A stretch of 64,000 nucleotides of DNA from Pelomyxa schiedti (lineage: Eukaryota; Evosea; Pelobiontida; Pelomyxidae), in NCBI GenBank assembly GCA_020536535.1, contig JAHLWZ010000004.1:248001-312000 (forward strand). The letters run 5' to 3'. The translations under genes were made by a program, and so were the position numbers. Below are positions 10,697-21,962 of this stretch, piece by piece. Every line of letters begins with the position of its first letter. The stretch's first letter is position 1. The notes beneath the pieces are model-generated. The model was not told where the DNA came from. It did no database searches and saw only the letters and a program-made list of their open reading frames with translations.

Positions 10697-13105
10697 ATGG
10701 GGATGTCGTTGAGTTCGTTGGCGCAAAGGCCCGTTGCGTGGCGATCTTTGACGCTAGATGGGAGTCCACTGATACCCAACACTCGAGTATCCCACAATAG
10801 GACGAGGAGCCCCGACGGCGATAGAAGCACTGCATCGCCGCTGGAAATTGGAACTGGGAGTGATGGCGGGGTTGGGGGCCAAAGGCACGTGCCGAGACTG
10901 GTTCATTTGTGCTTCAGAAATGTGCTGAGGCTGATGAAGAATGGCTTCGGTTGGAGTTGAGTTATGGGTGGTGCAGGTTTTTTGGTTTTTGGTTTTGGGG
11001 GACTTTGGTTCCTGTTCGTTTGTTAGGTATTTTGTTGATGGTCTTTCTCTTATGGATTTGTGTAGCAAAGATATCACTTCCAGCAGAAATAGTTGGCGAA
11101 CTTTTCATATTTGCTTTGGAGGAACACGTGTGTTATAAGATAATTTACACAACTCCTACACAATTCACTTAGAGATTGGATGACACTATTTTTATGAACC
11201 TCTTGGATTCATGTCTCATCCAGTTGGATGGAGAACCTACTGTTGTACCAACTCCTGAACAAGCTGTTGTACCTCTCCTGCCAGTTCCACCTCTACTACT
11301 GGGAGGAGTACAGCCAAAGATGCTTACAAAGATATCTCTTGGTTACATAGGCCAAAAATACCATGATGCTGTTCGGGTTGCAGATTTCAGGTTGTTTGAA
11401 TTGGAGGAATGTGAACTTGGCCTGGTCCTATTCGAATTTCTTAGTGCTTGTACATCAATTGAGACCATTGTTCTTACTGAGTACAATAATATTAAATCAC
11501 ATCCCAACATCGCTGCGGCCGTCTGTGCATCTAAGAACACTCTGTTGGAATTGGATATCAGTCAGAGTGTTGTCTCTTCTCAATTCCTGTGTGATGTTTT
11601 TGCTCAGTGTACCAATCTGCGCCACTTGAATCTTGAAGCTCAAGCTTCTGTGGACATAAGGTTGCCGTCTCATTAACCTCTCTAAACATCTGTTAGTGTC
11701 ATCAAGTGCATGGTCGCAAACATTCCAGAGATGGAATCTTTGAATTTCTCTCAGTGCCCAAATTTTTCTGCTGAGTGTCTTCTCCTTATTACTCAGACCT
11801 ATAAGAACACACTTTCGACTCTTTTCTTGGATGAGTGTTTTAAGGAAGAGAAAGATACAAATACACTGGTTCTTCTTCCAGCAAATTTCATTTCAGCCTC
11901 ACAAGATTTAGAGAGAAGCCTGTTTGAGCATAGCACAATGTACTAAGATGCAACAAATAAAATTGGCAGCTGTACTCCCAGGCCTATCTGCACAGGTGAA
12001 ATACAGACTCACTTTCGATTTTTCTCCTGAGCTCATTACCATAAAAAACCCAGATACTAAACAACCTTCCGGAACTTAGACAACTCTGGACACATTCAAG
12101 TCTCTTTTTTTTGGTCTGTTCTATGCTAATTATTTTTTCTTTCTTAGTTCAAGATGTTGTCTTTCCTCCACTTCTTCGGGAAATTACAGTAAATGACAAC
12201 GGCGCATTTGCATATTGCAGTGGCGAGGTTGAGACCATTTTTACTTTCTGTGAAGAAGAAACTGACACTGTACGAAATTCTTCAAACAAACAAAACCCCA
12301 TCGCATCAAGTCGAAAGGAATAATATAAAAACCAGTAGATATCCTTTCCAAACGGATTACGAAGTCTATGGGTGATCCAAGAAAATCCACCTCCCACTAC
12401 TAGTGTAATGGGCCGCCGTATTTACAGAGCGCTATCCAACTGTTCAAACCTACAGATTTTATGCTGTGGTAGCCCTGTTCTAGATGAAGATGTAAGAGCA
12501 CCAAAATCCTGAAATCCCCAGTACCACTTTTTTAAACCCGTAGGTAGCAGCTCTATCCTCACATTGCCAGCATCTATCCGTTGTTAGACTATTGCGTAAC
12601 CAAGTTTGTCTAATTTGAGTTCTATATCACATTTAATCTGCTAGAAATTGACTGATAACACCATCTTTCATATTGCCAGACCATGTCTGGTTGAGATTAA
12701 CTTGTCATCACCTGAAATATGTACGAAAAAACCTCTTTCAAACAAAAAGTTACACACAACAACTAAAAAAAACAAAACAAAACAAAAACAGCCGATTTAT
12801 CTGTATTTGCACTTGCAGCACACTGCCCTTGGCTTGTAATAGTTCAGCTTGGTGGTTGCACAAAAATCACTGACAGAGGTGCCATTACACTCCTTAAGAA
12901 CTGTCACAGGATACTTTTACTTGATCTGGCTGGCACTAGTGTGACTGCACAAGTGGCAAATTACGTTGCCATGACACCAGATAATGCCCCAGCACTGAGA
13001 ATGCTGGGATTACCGCACACTCTGGATATACAGAAAGAGGCCCTTGTGGCCTCTCATCCGCGCCTTTTGTTGAAACAGGAGAAAGATGAATGCTGTATTT
13101 TATGA
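10697..13105 (+). CDS. Leucine-rich repeat protein, possibly F-box/AMN1-like
   Basis: Likely start is ATG 10697 (MGMSLSSLAQRP...). Short exons carry LRR-type text with Cys/Asn-rich spacing: LFEFLSACTSIETIVL, LLELDISQS, FAQCTNLRHLNLE, MESLNFSQCPNFSAECL, ALSNCSNLQILCCGS, LLKNCHRILLLDLAGTSVT. The end is LRMLGLPHTLDIQKEAL..., with TGA at 13103-13105. A possible F-box-like segment, LPAEIVGELFIFALEE, sits near 11080-11120. Such proteins usually act as substrate receptors or scaffolds, but the partner cannot be inferred. A 94-bp sequence inside it (11996-12089) is nearly identical to one at 21461-21554. Joins between 12090 and 12650 are unclear and may include broken exons. It converges on uridine kinase with a 60-bp gap. 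Confidence 0.6.
11996..12089 (+). repeat. Dispersed 94-bp repeat, copy 1 (GT...TTAG core)
   Basis: It matches 21461-21554 in the same orientation with three mismatches in 94 positions. It starts GTGAAATACAG right after a GCACAG exon end in the LRR gene. A GGAACTTAG stands at 12071-12079, so the core could be an 84-nt intron. Frame 1 is also open for 27 codons up to that TAG, so a duplicated coding fragment is the alternative. Confidence 0.75.
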
Positions 13106-13165
13106 GGAATTATGGCCTAAAAAGAGATAGCGATTCATTGCCATACAAATAATTCCATTACTTTT

Positions 13166-13982
13166 CTACGACCATAGTACAAAATTACATAATGCTTTCT
13201 GTGGTTCGATAAATTTTACATGTGGTGGCTCTATTTTGGAGTAGAAAACTTTTTCCACAAGCTGTTCCGGAACTCCCATTTTGACACAGTCACGCTCCTT
13301 TCTCCTCTGTAACCTGGTTTCTGTGGATGCAGCCACAAAGACCTTATATACAACCACACTTTTTAGTGTCCCAATGTCTTTCAATGCCTCAACAGCATAC
13401 AATCTACATTATAATAAGCCATTAAAGAAAAAAAAAAAAAAAGAGAGAAAAAGCAACTAACCCCTCAGCGATTATAACGGGCTTGTGCAATATCAAAGTC
13501 CCCCTATCACACACCCTCGTGTTTGACATCACGTCGTACCGCGGGGCCCACACGGGACCTCGCCCTCCCTCCCCTGCCCCAACTAGCGCCCTCACGGCTC
13601 CCGCGAACTCCCCGCAGTGGTACGACCCCGGCTGGTCGAACGACGGGCGAGGAGGCCGCGGGGCAGACCCAGGCGCAGATGCAGACGCGGCCGCCGAGGC
13701 AGAGGGAGAGGGAGAGGCATAGGGGGAGGGGGAGGGAGAAGGGGGGAGCTCCCGCGGGAGCAGGGGGTCTGAGGCGTCGCGGAACCACGAGTCCATGGTG
13801 ACCACCGACGCCAGGGAGTCGGTCAGGCGGCGCGAGAGGAGCGAGGACAGGTAGGTCTTGCCCGAGCACGACCCCCCGCATATCTCCACGAGGACCGTGG
13901 TGTGGCCCGAAGCGAGGTCCTCGTTGTTGATGGCCTGGATAAGAACCTCCAGGCCTCGGTCGAACGCACCCTCAAACGACAT
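13166..13982 (-). CDS. Uridine/cytidine kinase-like P-loop kinase
   Basis: Starts at ATG 13982 (MSFEGAFDRGLEVL). The P-loop GGSCSGKT is at about residues 35-42. MDSWFRDASD corresponds to the family's MDSFYR motif, followed by FDQPGSYHCGEF (family: FDHPDAF), PRYDVMSNTR and IIAEGLY. A phase-matched intron of about 55 nt with a long T tract (near 13405-13445) joins AEG to LYAVEALKDIG. The C-terminus has the lid VAASTETRLQRRKERDC and KIEPPHVKFIEP, and the stop is at 13166. The enzyme would phosphorylate uridine or cytidine for pyrimidine salvage in the cytosol. A ~40-residue Pro/Ser/Ala-rich insert (about 13640-13760) lies between MDSWFRDASD and FDQP, within or beside the nucleoside-binding part. 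P-loop motif and overall order are clear; substrate is inferred. Confidence 0.82.
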
Positions 13983-14077
13983 TTCGTTCAACTTACTTTG
14001 TGATTTTGAAAAACAAAATCTTGTTGTTTCCACTAAATTGCACAGGCAAGAGAAGGCAGACAATTTCTCCCACAATC

Positions 14078-14782
14078 TCACACCATCTGGATAATCCCAA
14101 TCATGCCAATCACCAAAGCAAGCAGACTTGCAGTCACACCTGGCGTGATAGTGTGTGCATCACAGAACTTCTGCATGGCCCCCATGCACTTTGCTATATC
14201 CTCAGAGTAGTACCCACTGCAAGAATTGCACGTGTAGTCGTCGCCGCACATACCCCACTCGGCAGTATCCAGGTCGTCGTCACATGTCATGTATGTGTAT
14301 CCCCTTTCGCGGTCGTAGGTGCACCCGACGGACCGCCATGTGAATCCATCCATTCCCTCCCAATTATCCTCGGTTGCTGGTGCACAATCGTCGTCATTGT
14401 ATAGGTAAGTTGTCAGCCTGTTGTCGTGTTTGGGGTTTGTATAAGAGAACTTTCATTGCATCTTTGGGCGAAGCTCTTACCCTTCTGGACGGACAATATC
14501 GTCGAAGGTCGCGTAGCATGTGAGTTGCACGTGCTGGCCTCCCAGTGACATACAGGTTCCGTTAGTGCACGTGTTGGCTGGATATCCTTCCATGTAGTAC
14601 ATCTCAGAGTCACACTCTGGCATTCAAAACAAACATGAGGAAACCGAGTCTAACACCGGGGCTGACGCACCATCAGAGTAGTAGTGCAACACGGCCCACC
14701 ACTCAGTATCGAGTATTGTTTGTGCTTGACTGAGCAAGGCAGCTGTAGCCGCAACCACAATAGCAACCTCCAGGAAAGACAT
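14078..14782 (-). CDS. Small secreted or GPI/TM-anchored Cys-rich protein, unrecognised
   Basis: Starts at ATG 14782 (MSFLEVAIVVAATAALLSQA), a signal peptide. Three exons encode a ~190-residue protein with paired cysteines (CTNGTC, CDDDLDTAEWGMCG, YTCNSCSGYY, CMGAMQKFCDAH). A hydrophobic C-terminus (TASLLALVIGMIGIIQMV) ends exactly at the stop (TGA, 14078). A signal peptide plus a terminal hydrophobic tail without a cytosolic extension fits a GPI-anchored surface protein. I recognise no family. The spacing differs from the repeats of the 5.6-7.8 kb protein. Confidence 0.6.
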
Positions 14783-14999
14783 GAAGTCGTTTTTTTTTGA
14801 TTTTGTATTACTTGTTTTTTCTTTTTGTCCCGGTGTTATCTGATTTGGATTACGGCTTTTTTCTCTGAACTCATCTAAGAATGCCCCCTTGGGTCTGGAC
14901 ACCGGGAGACTTCTCTCTTCAGCCAGAATTTGTTTCCCTTAATTTCGCAATTCTCTTTACACAAGGAAAAACCACAGGACACAATCTGTGGTCCAGTGG

Positions 15000-17900
15000 T
15001 TAGACCTTTCCGAAGTGATGTACATTGGACCAGCCGGATGGGATTCCATCAGCAAGGTACTGTGAGCATAGAGTCAGAAGCTGAGTGTACCATAGGTCCT
15101 CTCCCTCAATTATCATTGAGTAGTCCGCACAACTTGCCGCCTTGCTATGGTATTCCTTTAGTGTCGCCACGCACTCTGCGAACTCAGCGGCCTCGTAGTG
15201 CTCCACGGCTTGGGTGAAAATCTCGCACAAGTTGACTACCTCCGTAGAGCAGGATTGATGGTCCCCTACAAGCTGGAATACAATGCTCGAGTTGGATTTG
15301 CCTTTGACCTGCATGAACGGTAAGGTGCAGAATTTGGTACTTAGGCAAGTGAATTCGTACCTGAACAGTTCCTAGCTTCCGGGTTAAGAAGGTGCTCTTC
15401 ACTCGTGACTGAATAGTGCCATCAATCAAAATGGAAGTTCCGAAAACTTTATTAAGTCCTTCTAAGCGGGAACTAGTTTAAATGTCAGTACGCGTGAATA
15501 AGATCGATTTGAAACATACGCTAGATTGACAGAATCCCCCAAGACAGTGTACTGAAATCTGTCATTACTTCCTGAATTTCCTGCTAAAACGGGTCCAGAG
15601 CACAGGGCAAATCGTGCGCGAAACACTGGTAGGTTTGCATTCACCCAATTCACCTGGAGTGCTTTTAGAGCCTTTTGAGCCCCCAGAACAGTTTGGCAAG
15701 CCTGAAGTGAGTTTAGCACATTCAAGGCCTTGAAATACTAGAGGATAGTACTTCTACTTCTTGATTTGGAACAGGATCCGGGCTACCCCAAAACGCCATA
15801 ATACCTGTGAGAAGAAGTTATAATCGGAAACCTGATAAAACAAAATCCACATACAGTCTCCAATCTATGCATGCATTAGAGGCAATAAAGGGAAGAAGTG
15901 CAAGATATACAATTTTATCGATCGTTCCATTATGATTTTTTATATGTTGACACATGAGGTCCATGAAATCTGTAAATACTTCCATCAGCGAACTTGGCGT
16001 TACCTCCTCGGTTATTGCAGTGAAATCCTGGTATAATTTCAAATTTCTTCCCAATCTGGAGTAGCTTACCACAATGTCACAAAACATTGTTGTGCAGTAT
16101 GTTCTATGTACGCCTAGCTTGGCCACTTTCGCCCGTTTCACTAACCAAGCAACAACCTGCATTGGCACGTAATGCCTGAACGACTGCAACATTCTCTTCA
16201 TCCTAGGGATAGATTGAGTAAATGAAGGTACCAAAAATGTTCAAACTTATGCATGCTACTCGCAATCGAACTAATCTCACTGAAGGGAGAAGCATAAAGT
16301 GCTAATTCTGCAGCACTTGTGCTTGTGAAATCCCCTTCTAAGAGAGCAGCTTGCTCCATTTGTTGACGGAGAGTTTTCAATGGAGAAGTAAGCATCACTG
16401 TCACTGCAGTTTTGTGAGACCGATCCAATTTTGAAGTGAAACATACGTATAAAGACGATAACAGAAAACAAAACCACCAACCCAGCAGAGACTCCAATTG
16501 TCTTTCCCATCATCAATCTCACAGTTCCGAAGTAATCACGCTGCGGAATCCCAAGCACGACAACGAAATCAGTGATTCCAGTACCAGGACGTGGATTGAA
16601 GACATCCATGAAGAGTTGGTATTTGGAGTCACGAACTTCAATAGTTCCAGTGTAGAGACGTCCAGTAGTGGTAGTATTTTTCAGTTGTGATTGCAGAACC
16701 AGTCCAATTTCTCTAGTAAGCTCGTCACTCGATTCCCACATCTATTACAAATCAGGGTGTTTCCAGTTGAGCCTATCCAAGCAAACCTTTATTCTTGCGG
16801 CATAACCATCGGAACCCTCAGTACTGAGAGCTACTCCATCCTTGTTTGTTGTAAGAATGTCTCCATTAACCTCAATTAGCCAGAAGTTTCCAGTCTTTCC
16901 CACCTTGATAACAATTACAAAAAAAAAAGTTGTCACTTCGGCGGTCAACTTCAAACCTTGGTACGCTCCGAAAGTTTCCTCAGAGACGACTGTAGGTAGA
17001 AATCTGCTGCTACAACACCACAAGGTGGATCTTGCCCACATCGCATAGGAGCCGAAACGGTGATTCCTGATTTCTGTGAACCAAGGGGTAAAAGGAACAA
17101 CAGATCTTTACCCAAATCGTTTTCGTCGTTGATGGGGTAAACCGATGACCACTGGAGGCTCAGTGTACTCATGGAAGATGTATACCTGAGTGGACGTAAG
17201 AGAGATTGAGGAGCAAGAATGAGGGGGCGCACCAGGGTCGCTGTCTGCAATCGTAGCCATTGCCGGTATCTCTTAGAATTGCTCCGAGTGTGACAGGTGT
17301 CATGGAGTCAATGTCAACAACTAAGTTTTTTGTAAGGCAGTTGCTACCAGGAGATTGTGTAGTACGTAGTCTTGACCAATTCGTTGCCCTGAACTGCTGC
17401 ATAACAATGGTTTTATTGTAGGTATCATAGTACCCTGCAGCTACAAATGCTCTCGACTGGTGCCCAGCGTAGATAAGCAACTGGGAAGAAAGTTACGAAA
17501 AGAGATTACTTATGAAATAGTCAACATATTTATAATCTGGGACAGCAGCCTGAACCAAGAAATGATCCCATAGCTTCAGCCATTTAGAAAAATATATCGG
17601 TGCAAAGCTAAAGGAACCTTCTCGAAGTTGGACTCGTCGCAAACTGAATTCGCGAAGCAAGGTAGCTCTGCATTCTCTTGAATAATGCGTTCTCCAAGTT
17701 TAAACACATCTGTCAAGAAATCATCTGTGCTGGTAGACACCTCCAGGTACATCATCCTTAGAAAATCTCAAAGAGCAGGAGAGACTTACAAAGTCCATGT
17801 AAGAGGACACTACACGGTCGATTGAACTGTTTGAGGATGTATACCACATAACCCAGACAGGCACTAGTGAGCACACAAGCGCCATCTCCAACAGGAGCAT

Positions 17901-18145
17901 AACAGCAGTCCTAATTGACACTTTTGGCATGCATCCCCTAGTAGATTGATATCACGTAAGTGCATGCAACATGGAAAACCACACAACACAAACCTGCGCC
18001 TGCTTCTAAGGAAATCAGACATCTTCTCGGTACTTGCACTCATTGCAGCCTCGGCGTCCGATCCACAGGACGACATTGTGTGGTTGCTGGACTCTGAGAG
18101 CGCCGACGCGGGTGACACCGAGGACATTGGCTGAACCTTGCTCAT
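15000..18145 (-). CDS. Receptor-type class III adenylyl cyclase with extracellular dCache sensor
   Basis: Starts at ATG 18145 (MSKVQPMSSVSP...), with a Ser-rich cytosolic tail. TM1 is AVMLLLEMALVCSLVPVWVM. The double-Cache ectodomain (about 16650-17830) has GYDCRQRPWCAPSF, WSSVYPINDEN, GITVSAPM, GVVAADFYLQ and GKTGNFWLIEVNGDIL. TM2 lies near 16440-16510 (GVSAGLVVLFSVIVFIRMF). The cyclase domain has metal Asp1 in TMFCDIVDFTAIT and Asp2 in DKIIGDCIMAFWG. The Lys of DKII with Thr of YTVLGDSVNLASR is the pair usual for ATP substrate, and the Asn and Arg needed for catalysis are present (VNLASRLEG). A ~100-residue Cys-containing tail ends at TAA 15000. It makes cAMP at the plasma membrane in response to an extracellular ligand. 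Asp2 sits in a 10-nt microexon. Strong assignment. Confidence 0.88.
15855..15864 (-). other. 10-nt microexon of the adenylyl cyclase
   Basis: ATTGGAGACT is flanked by an intron ending GCATAG and one beginning GTATGTGG. Phase 0 in and phase 1 out give DKI-IGD-CIMAFWG, which is exactly the expected class III motif. No shorter removal of the next intron keeps the frame open. Confidence 0.75.
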
Positions 18146-18811
18146 TTGTGGTTGGTAGAGGTTTTTTGTTTTTTTTTGTTTTTGGTTAGTTGGTGTTTTG
18201 TTTAACAATCGGTTTTTTTCTGGGAATGAACAAAAATGGTTGGCCTTGACCGGTCGCCGCCCAAAGACCAACTGTGGATCTTTCCTCGAAAGTCTTTCCT
18301 CCTTCGGTCATTTGAAGTCAATCGGACCCTGTTAGAAGAAAAAGATCCAGAAACCGGAGTTTTTTTTTTGAGAAAGATTCCCGTCGCAGTCTTTTTGATC
18401 ATCAATCAATGACCAAATCATCATTGCTTTGATTACTACCATTCGGCGAAAAAAAACATGAAGAAGTGGGTGTCGTGACGTGGCGCATTGTGACCGCAGA
18501 CACATGTTGTGTATGTTGGCACCAAAACCGGTGATGCCGGATATGCGACAGTCTCGAGGAGCAAAGAAAAGGCTCCTTCTAGGAATAATCAAAGGGATTG
18601 AGACCTCATCACTCCCAAATCACTCCCAAAACGCTCCCGGGAGACATTTCCCATTTGGGTGAAAACAGCACTGCGACTGAGATGTATTTAACATCACCCT
18701 CTGTTCTCTGAAGTAACCCTCTTGACTGCGCACTGGATTTCTGGAGGTGGGGGAATGAAAACTAGAAGAGGGATTAGGGATACAACTTGTTGTTGGATTG
18801 GCTTCTATTAG
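18146..18811. other. Intergenic region upstream of the adenylyl cyclase
   Basis: 666 bp between the ADAT1 stop and the cyclase start, both on the minus strand. T-rich and A-rich short runs occur at 18150-18180 and 18360-18370. I see no gene, RNA gene or repeat. It should contain the cyclase promoter. Confidence 0.45.
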
Positions 18812-20881
18812 CTAGCCAAGTGTTGCCTTGGTGCAGGAAAAGGATTCGAGGTGAGGGGGCTTCATGGTCCATGAAGAGAAGAAAGCAGACGGGTCATACA
18901 AGAAAGCCTGTTTTGCTCTAATGTAGCTGGTGGCAAGGAGTTTTAGTTCTTTGTATGTTGGTTCGGGTGTTGTTTGCACGAGGGCTTGATACTGCCTCAG
19001 TAATTCGAGTTTGCAGAGGCGTGAGCGCTGCTTTGGGTTGTTCCAGCTTTTTGCAGTGGTGCCAATTTTCTTCCCTGTTCCACTGAGGGTAACTTCGTGG
19101 TGCCCCGGAAACGTCCAGTTAATTGCTGTACGTATTAACTGTGAGTGGAAGAGTCAAAGTAAAGGGAGAGGCACATGTCCCGGACTTGTTTGGGAGTGTG
19201 TCCCCAGAGGGAATTGGTGGTGCTCCACAGGAAAAAATCGCTGGGCTTGAGATGTGGTAAGGCAGCTGTAAACCTGCCTTATGTTGGGAAATTGTATTGT
19301 GCTATTACTCATGAAACCTTGTTTGGTAGCCAATCTTGTCTGGAAAGAACGTCTCAGTGGTGCAAGGTTTATGTCTTTGGGTACAGTGATGGAAGAAAAA
19401 TATATCGGACCAACAATCTGGGAAAGTAAAGCTCCCTGTACACCAGTGATACACCACTGTGAAATCTTATCGCTGTTCATTAACAAAATCAACTACAACT
19501 TTTGAGGATGTATAAAGGCATACCTGCATGACATTGATAACGTTTGGTCACCAGCACCAGGTTTCAATCGGCAGACACTCCTTGCTTGATGTCCTTGTAC
19601 ATTAGATTCGTTGGTCTCTTTCCAGGCTGAGAGTACAGTTGTACTTCTGTCAGATGTCAGAAGCTGCTTTGCTCCAGTTGCTGGCCGTAGTGGTGGTGGG
19701 GAAGATATCTTGCCTTCATGTTGTGTATCAGCTGAAACACATTCACTTTGGTTTTCCTCATGCGGTGATGTGCATGCGTTTGTGTCCTGTACTATTCTGC
19801 GTCTCTTTTGCGTGGGGGAGGCTGCATCACTTTCATGCGAATTTACCCCCGTGGTACTATCAACAGAATCCGGAATGCAAGCGTCACCACCTGTTCAATG
19901 TAAGGTGCTGGGATTTCAGATTTTGCAGATATTATGGATCTTTACATGGAACAGCAGAGATATACATATGAAAAGAGATGTTTGTACGAAGACGCCACTG
20001 GGGAGGATCAGCGATTCCTTCCTGACTGAGTGAGGTGCAATGGGATTCTGGTGGGTGTGGTATTGGCAAGTTGTTCACTTTCTCAAAAACTGAGCTCCCC
20101 TCTTTCAGCTGTGAGTACACAAAAGATATAAATGCCCGCCTCACGATCACTTCAGCATGGCTGCCATAATCAGTGTGGTATATGAGTTTTAGAAATTCCA
20201 GAGAATGAGCCAAAAAAAAAAAAAAAAAACAGGGCACTTTCATTTTGCAAACCTGTCATTGAGCACATCACCAGTTGAGCACCTGGCCCCAGCCCCAAGG
20301 CACTTGTTCCCAGTGGCCAAGGCCACGGTAGTAAACACACTCCCACAATTACGGCATGCCCTCCGCGCAGCCTCTTCGCGTCCATCCTTTCCCCGCCGCT
20401 TCTGCCCTCGTGCCCCTTCGATCGCCGCCAGTGCATTCGCCGAAGCCGACGCCGATGCTGGCGGCGGCGTATCACGAGGCGCTGCGGACGACGAGGAGGA
20501 GGAGGAGGAGGAAGAAGAAGAAGAAGAAGAAGAAGAAGCGGTTGACGTAGCCTCCACGTGAGTTTGGGTCGTCACCTCCGCCTGTTGGCTGGAATTCGCC
20601 ACATTCGCTACCTGGCACTCCCCCGTTCGTGGTTGCTGCGGCTCGGCCTGATCCCCGTCATGCGGGGAGCACGCCGTGCGGCCGTAAGTCCCAGTCCCAG
20701 TCCCAGTCCCAGTCCCAGGGACACTCTCGGTCGCGTTCGCCGTCGCTGGGGGGTGCGGCTCCTCCTGCATGACTACCGAGGCGAGGCACGTCCACTCGGA
20801 TGGGGTTGGCTTGCCTTTCTTAGGCAACTGCCGCCACGACGCCAGCGTGGCGGTGAAGATGTGCGATCCAATGTTGCACAT
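18812..20881 (-). CDS. ADAT1: tRNA-specific adenosine-37 deaminase (ADAT1-like)
   Basis: Start chosen at ATG 20881, which leaves 18 residues before RQLPKKGKPTPSEWTCLASV, as in known ADAT1. Then comes a ~120-residue insert with polySer (GAA tract 20492-20538) and a GT repeat. VALATGNKCLG, STGDVLND, and across an intron SHAEVIVRRAF supply the zinc His and catalytic Glu. HMYISAVPCGDA is restored by an intron that splits the Cys codon. LKPGAGDQTLSMSC plus SDKISQWCITGVQGALLSQI supplies the third zinc ligand. The C-terminus matches the family (SRLCKLELLRQYQAL) and ends at TAG 18812. The enzyme converts A37 to inosine in eukaryotic tRNA-Ala. ADAR is an alternative, but there is no dsRNA-binding domain. 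All catalytic residues are intact. Confidence 0.88.
20492..20538 (-). repeat. GAG/GAA trinucleotide repeat encoding polySer in ADAT1
   Basis: Purine-rich trinucleotide tract on the plus strand. On the coding strand it gives about 16-18 consecutive serines inside the ADAT1 insert. Confidence 0.8.
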
Positions 20882-21962
20882 CAAAGTGCCGATTGTTTCT
20901 TTGAAGAGGCACACCTTTTCACCTGCCCAATGAACAGTCTTCTGCTGCACATTGTCATTGATGCGCGGGACCAGTTCGTCGCCATCGCCGTTGTCGCGAT
21001 TTTGGGAAGATGTGCAGCACGCGGCCCTGCCCGTTTTCTTTCACTCTCTGGCTCACCGACCTCGGCCGCGATTGGATCGTATGCTCCCACAATTTGTTCG
21101 ACGTGCAGCTCAGCACGTGGGACAGATATTACGAAACGCACGTGGTTGTGTCTTTTGGCCTGTCACCGACACTGGGTGCTGTGACACACGCAAAGGTCAC
21201 ACAAATACACAACAATGAGTTGATTGGGTGGGTTGGGGGACATATGGGGACACACAGGCATGCTGTGGTGTCGGACTGGCCCCCAGACCGTATTCTTCCA
21301 AACTTGGTTGTTAGGGACATGACCGGTGGGTTTACATTCATCAAAATATAACCATTGCGCCTGTGGGTCATAAAAAAAGCCAAGTTTTCATCACCAATGC
21401 ACCGGTGCCCCACATGCATGTGGGAGTTGGACACTCACACAACCTGTATCAAACATCACTGTGAAATACAGACTCACTTTCGATTTTTCTCCTGAGCTCA
21501 CTACCATAAAAAACCCAGATACTAAACAACCTTCTGGAACTTAGACAACTCAGGTCAAGATAGGCAGGTCAATGTTCCCTTTGGCAATGTTTTCCATGTT
21601 GAGGGCCCTTTCTTTGGTGTCATCCCGTTCACAGGAGAAAGTGCCACCGAGGTCTGGGACATTAGACATCCTGAAAAGGGATGCATCTGTGTGCACAGAA
21701 GGGGTGCTGTGTGACATTCATCAATGAACTTCGGTTTTGGGGCCACCGAGGTGACGACAAGAGAGAACAAAAAAAAGATCAGAGACAGTACAGTCTAAGT
21801 TTAGAAACATGTCTTCCTTCATACTCCCATTAAGTCATCATATCATATTCCTGGGTTCCCCTTGAGCTACTCTTTCCAGGTCTCACAGGTTCTGATCGCA
21901 GGGAACAAATTGTGGGTTTGTTCACCGAAGCCCAAAGATTCGCCCTGGAAAGGACACACCGG
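20882..21962 (+). pseudogene. Unassigned coding-like remnant between ADAT1 and ACOT9
   Basis: The plus strand has a 113-codon open frame (about 21010-21351) with natural-looking composition, for example TLWLTDLGRDWIVCS, WDRYYETHVVVSFGLSPTLG and VVSDWPPDRILPNLVVRDM. Near 21575-21725 a different frame reads VPFGNVFHVEGPFFGVIPF and ATEVWDIRHPEKGCICVHR. These are broken by stops and I could not join them with introns. The 94-bp repeat copy 2 lies between them. It looks like a decayed or partial member of a repeated gene family, perhaps beta-propeller-like, but I recognise no family. The ADAT1 promoter also lies here. Confidence 0.35.
21461..21554 (+). repeat. Dispersed 94-bp repeat, copy 2
   Basis: Near-identical to 11996-12089 (differences: T/C, C/T and T/A). 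It also begins GTGAAATACAG and contains GGAACTTAG at 21536-21544, here followed by ACAACTCAG and a GT. The surroundings of the two copies are not otherwise alike. Confidence 0.75.

Noticed and set aside
10754-11077. Minus-strand 107-codon frame opposite the LRR gene start
   Set aside because: No conserved motif and low-complexity composition. The plus-strand frame joins better to the LRR exons.
14985-15010. tRNA A-box-like sequence (GTGGTCCAGTGGTTAGACC)
   Set aside because: No B-box or cloverleaf follows at the right distance, and the site overlaps the end of the adenylyl cyclase coding region.
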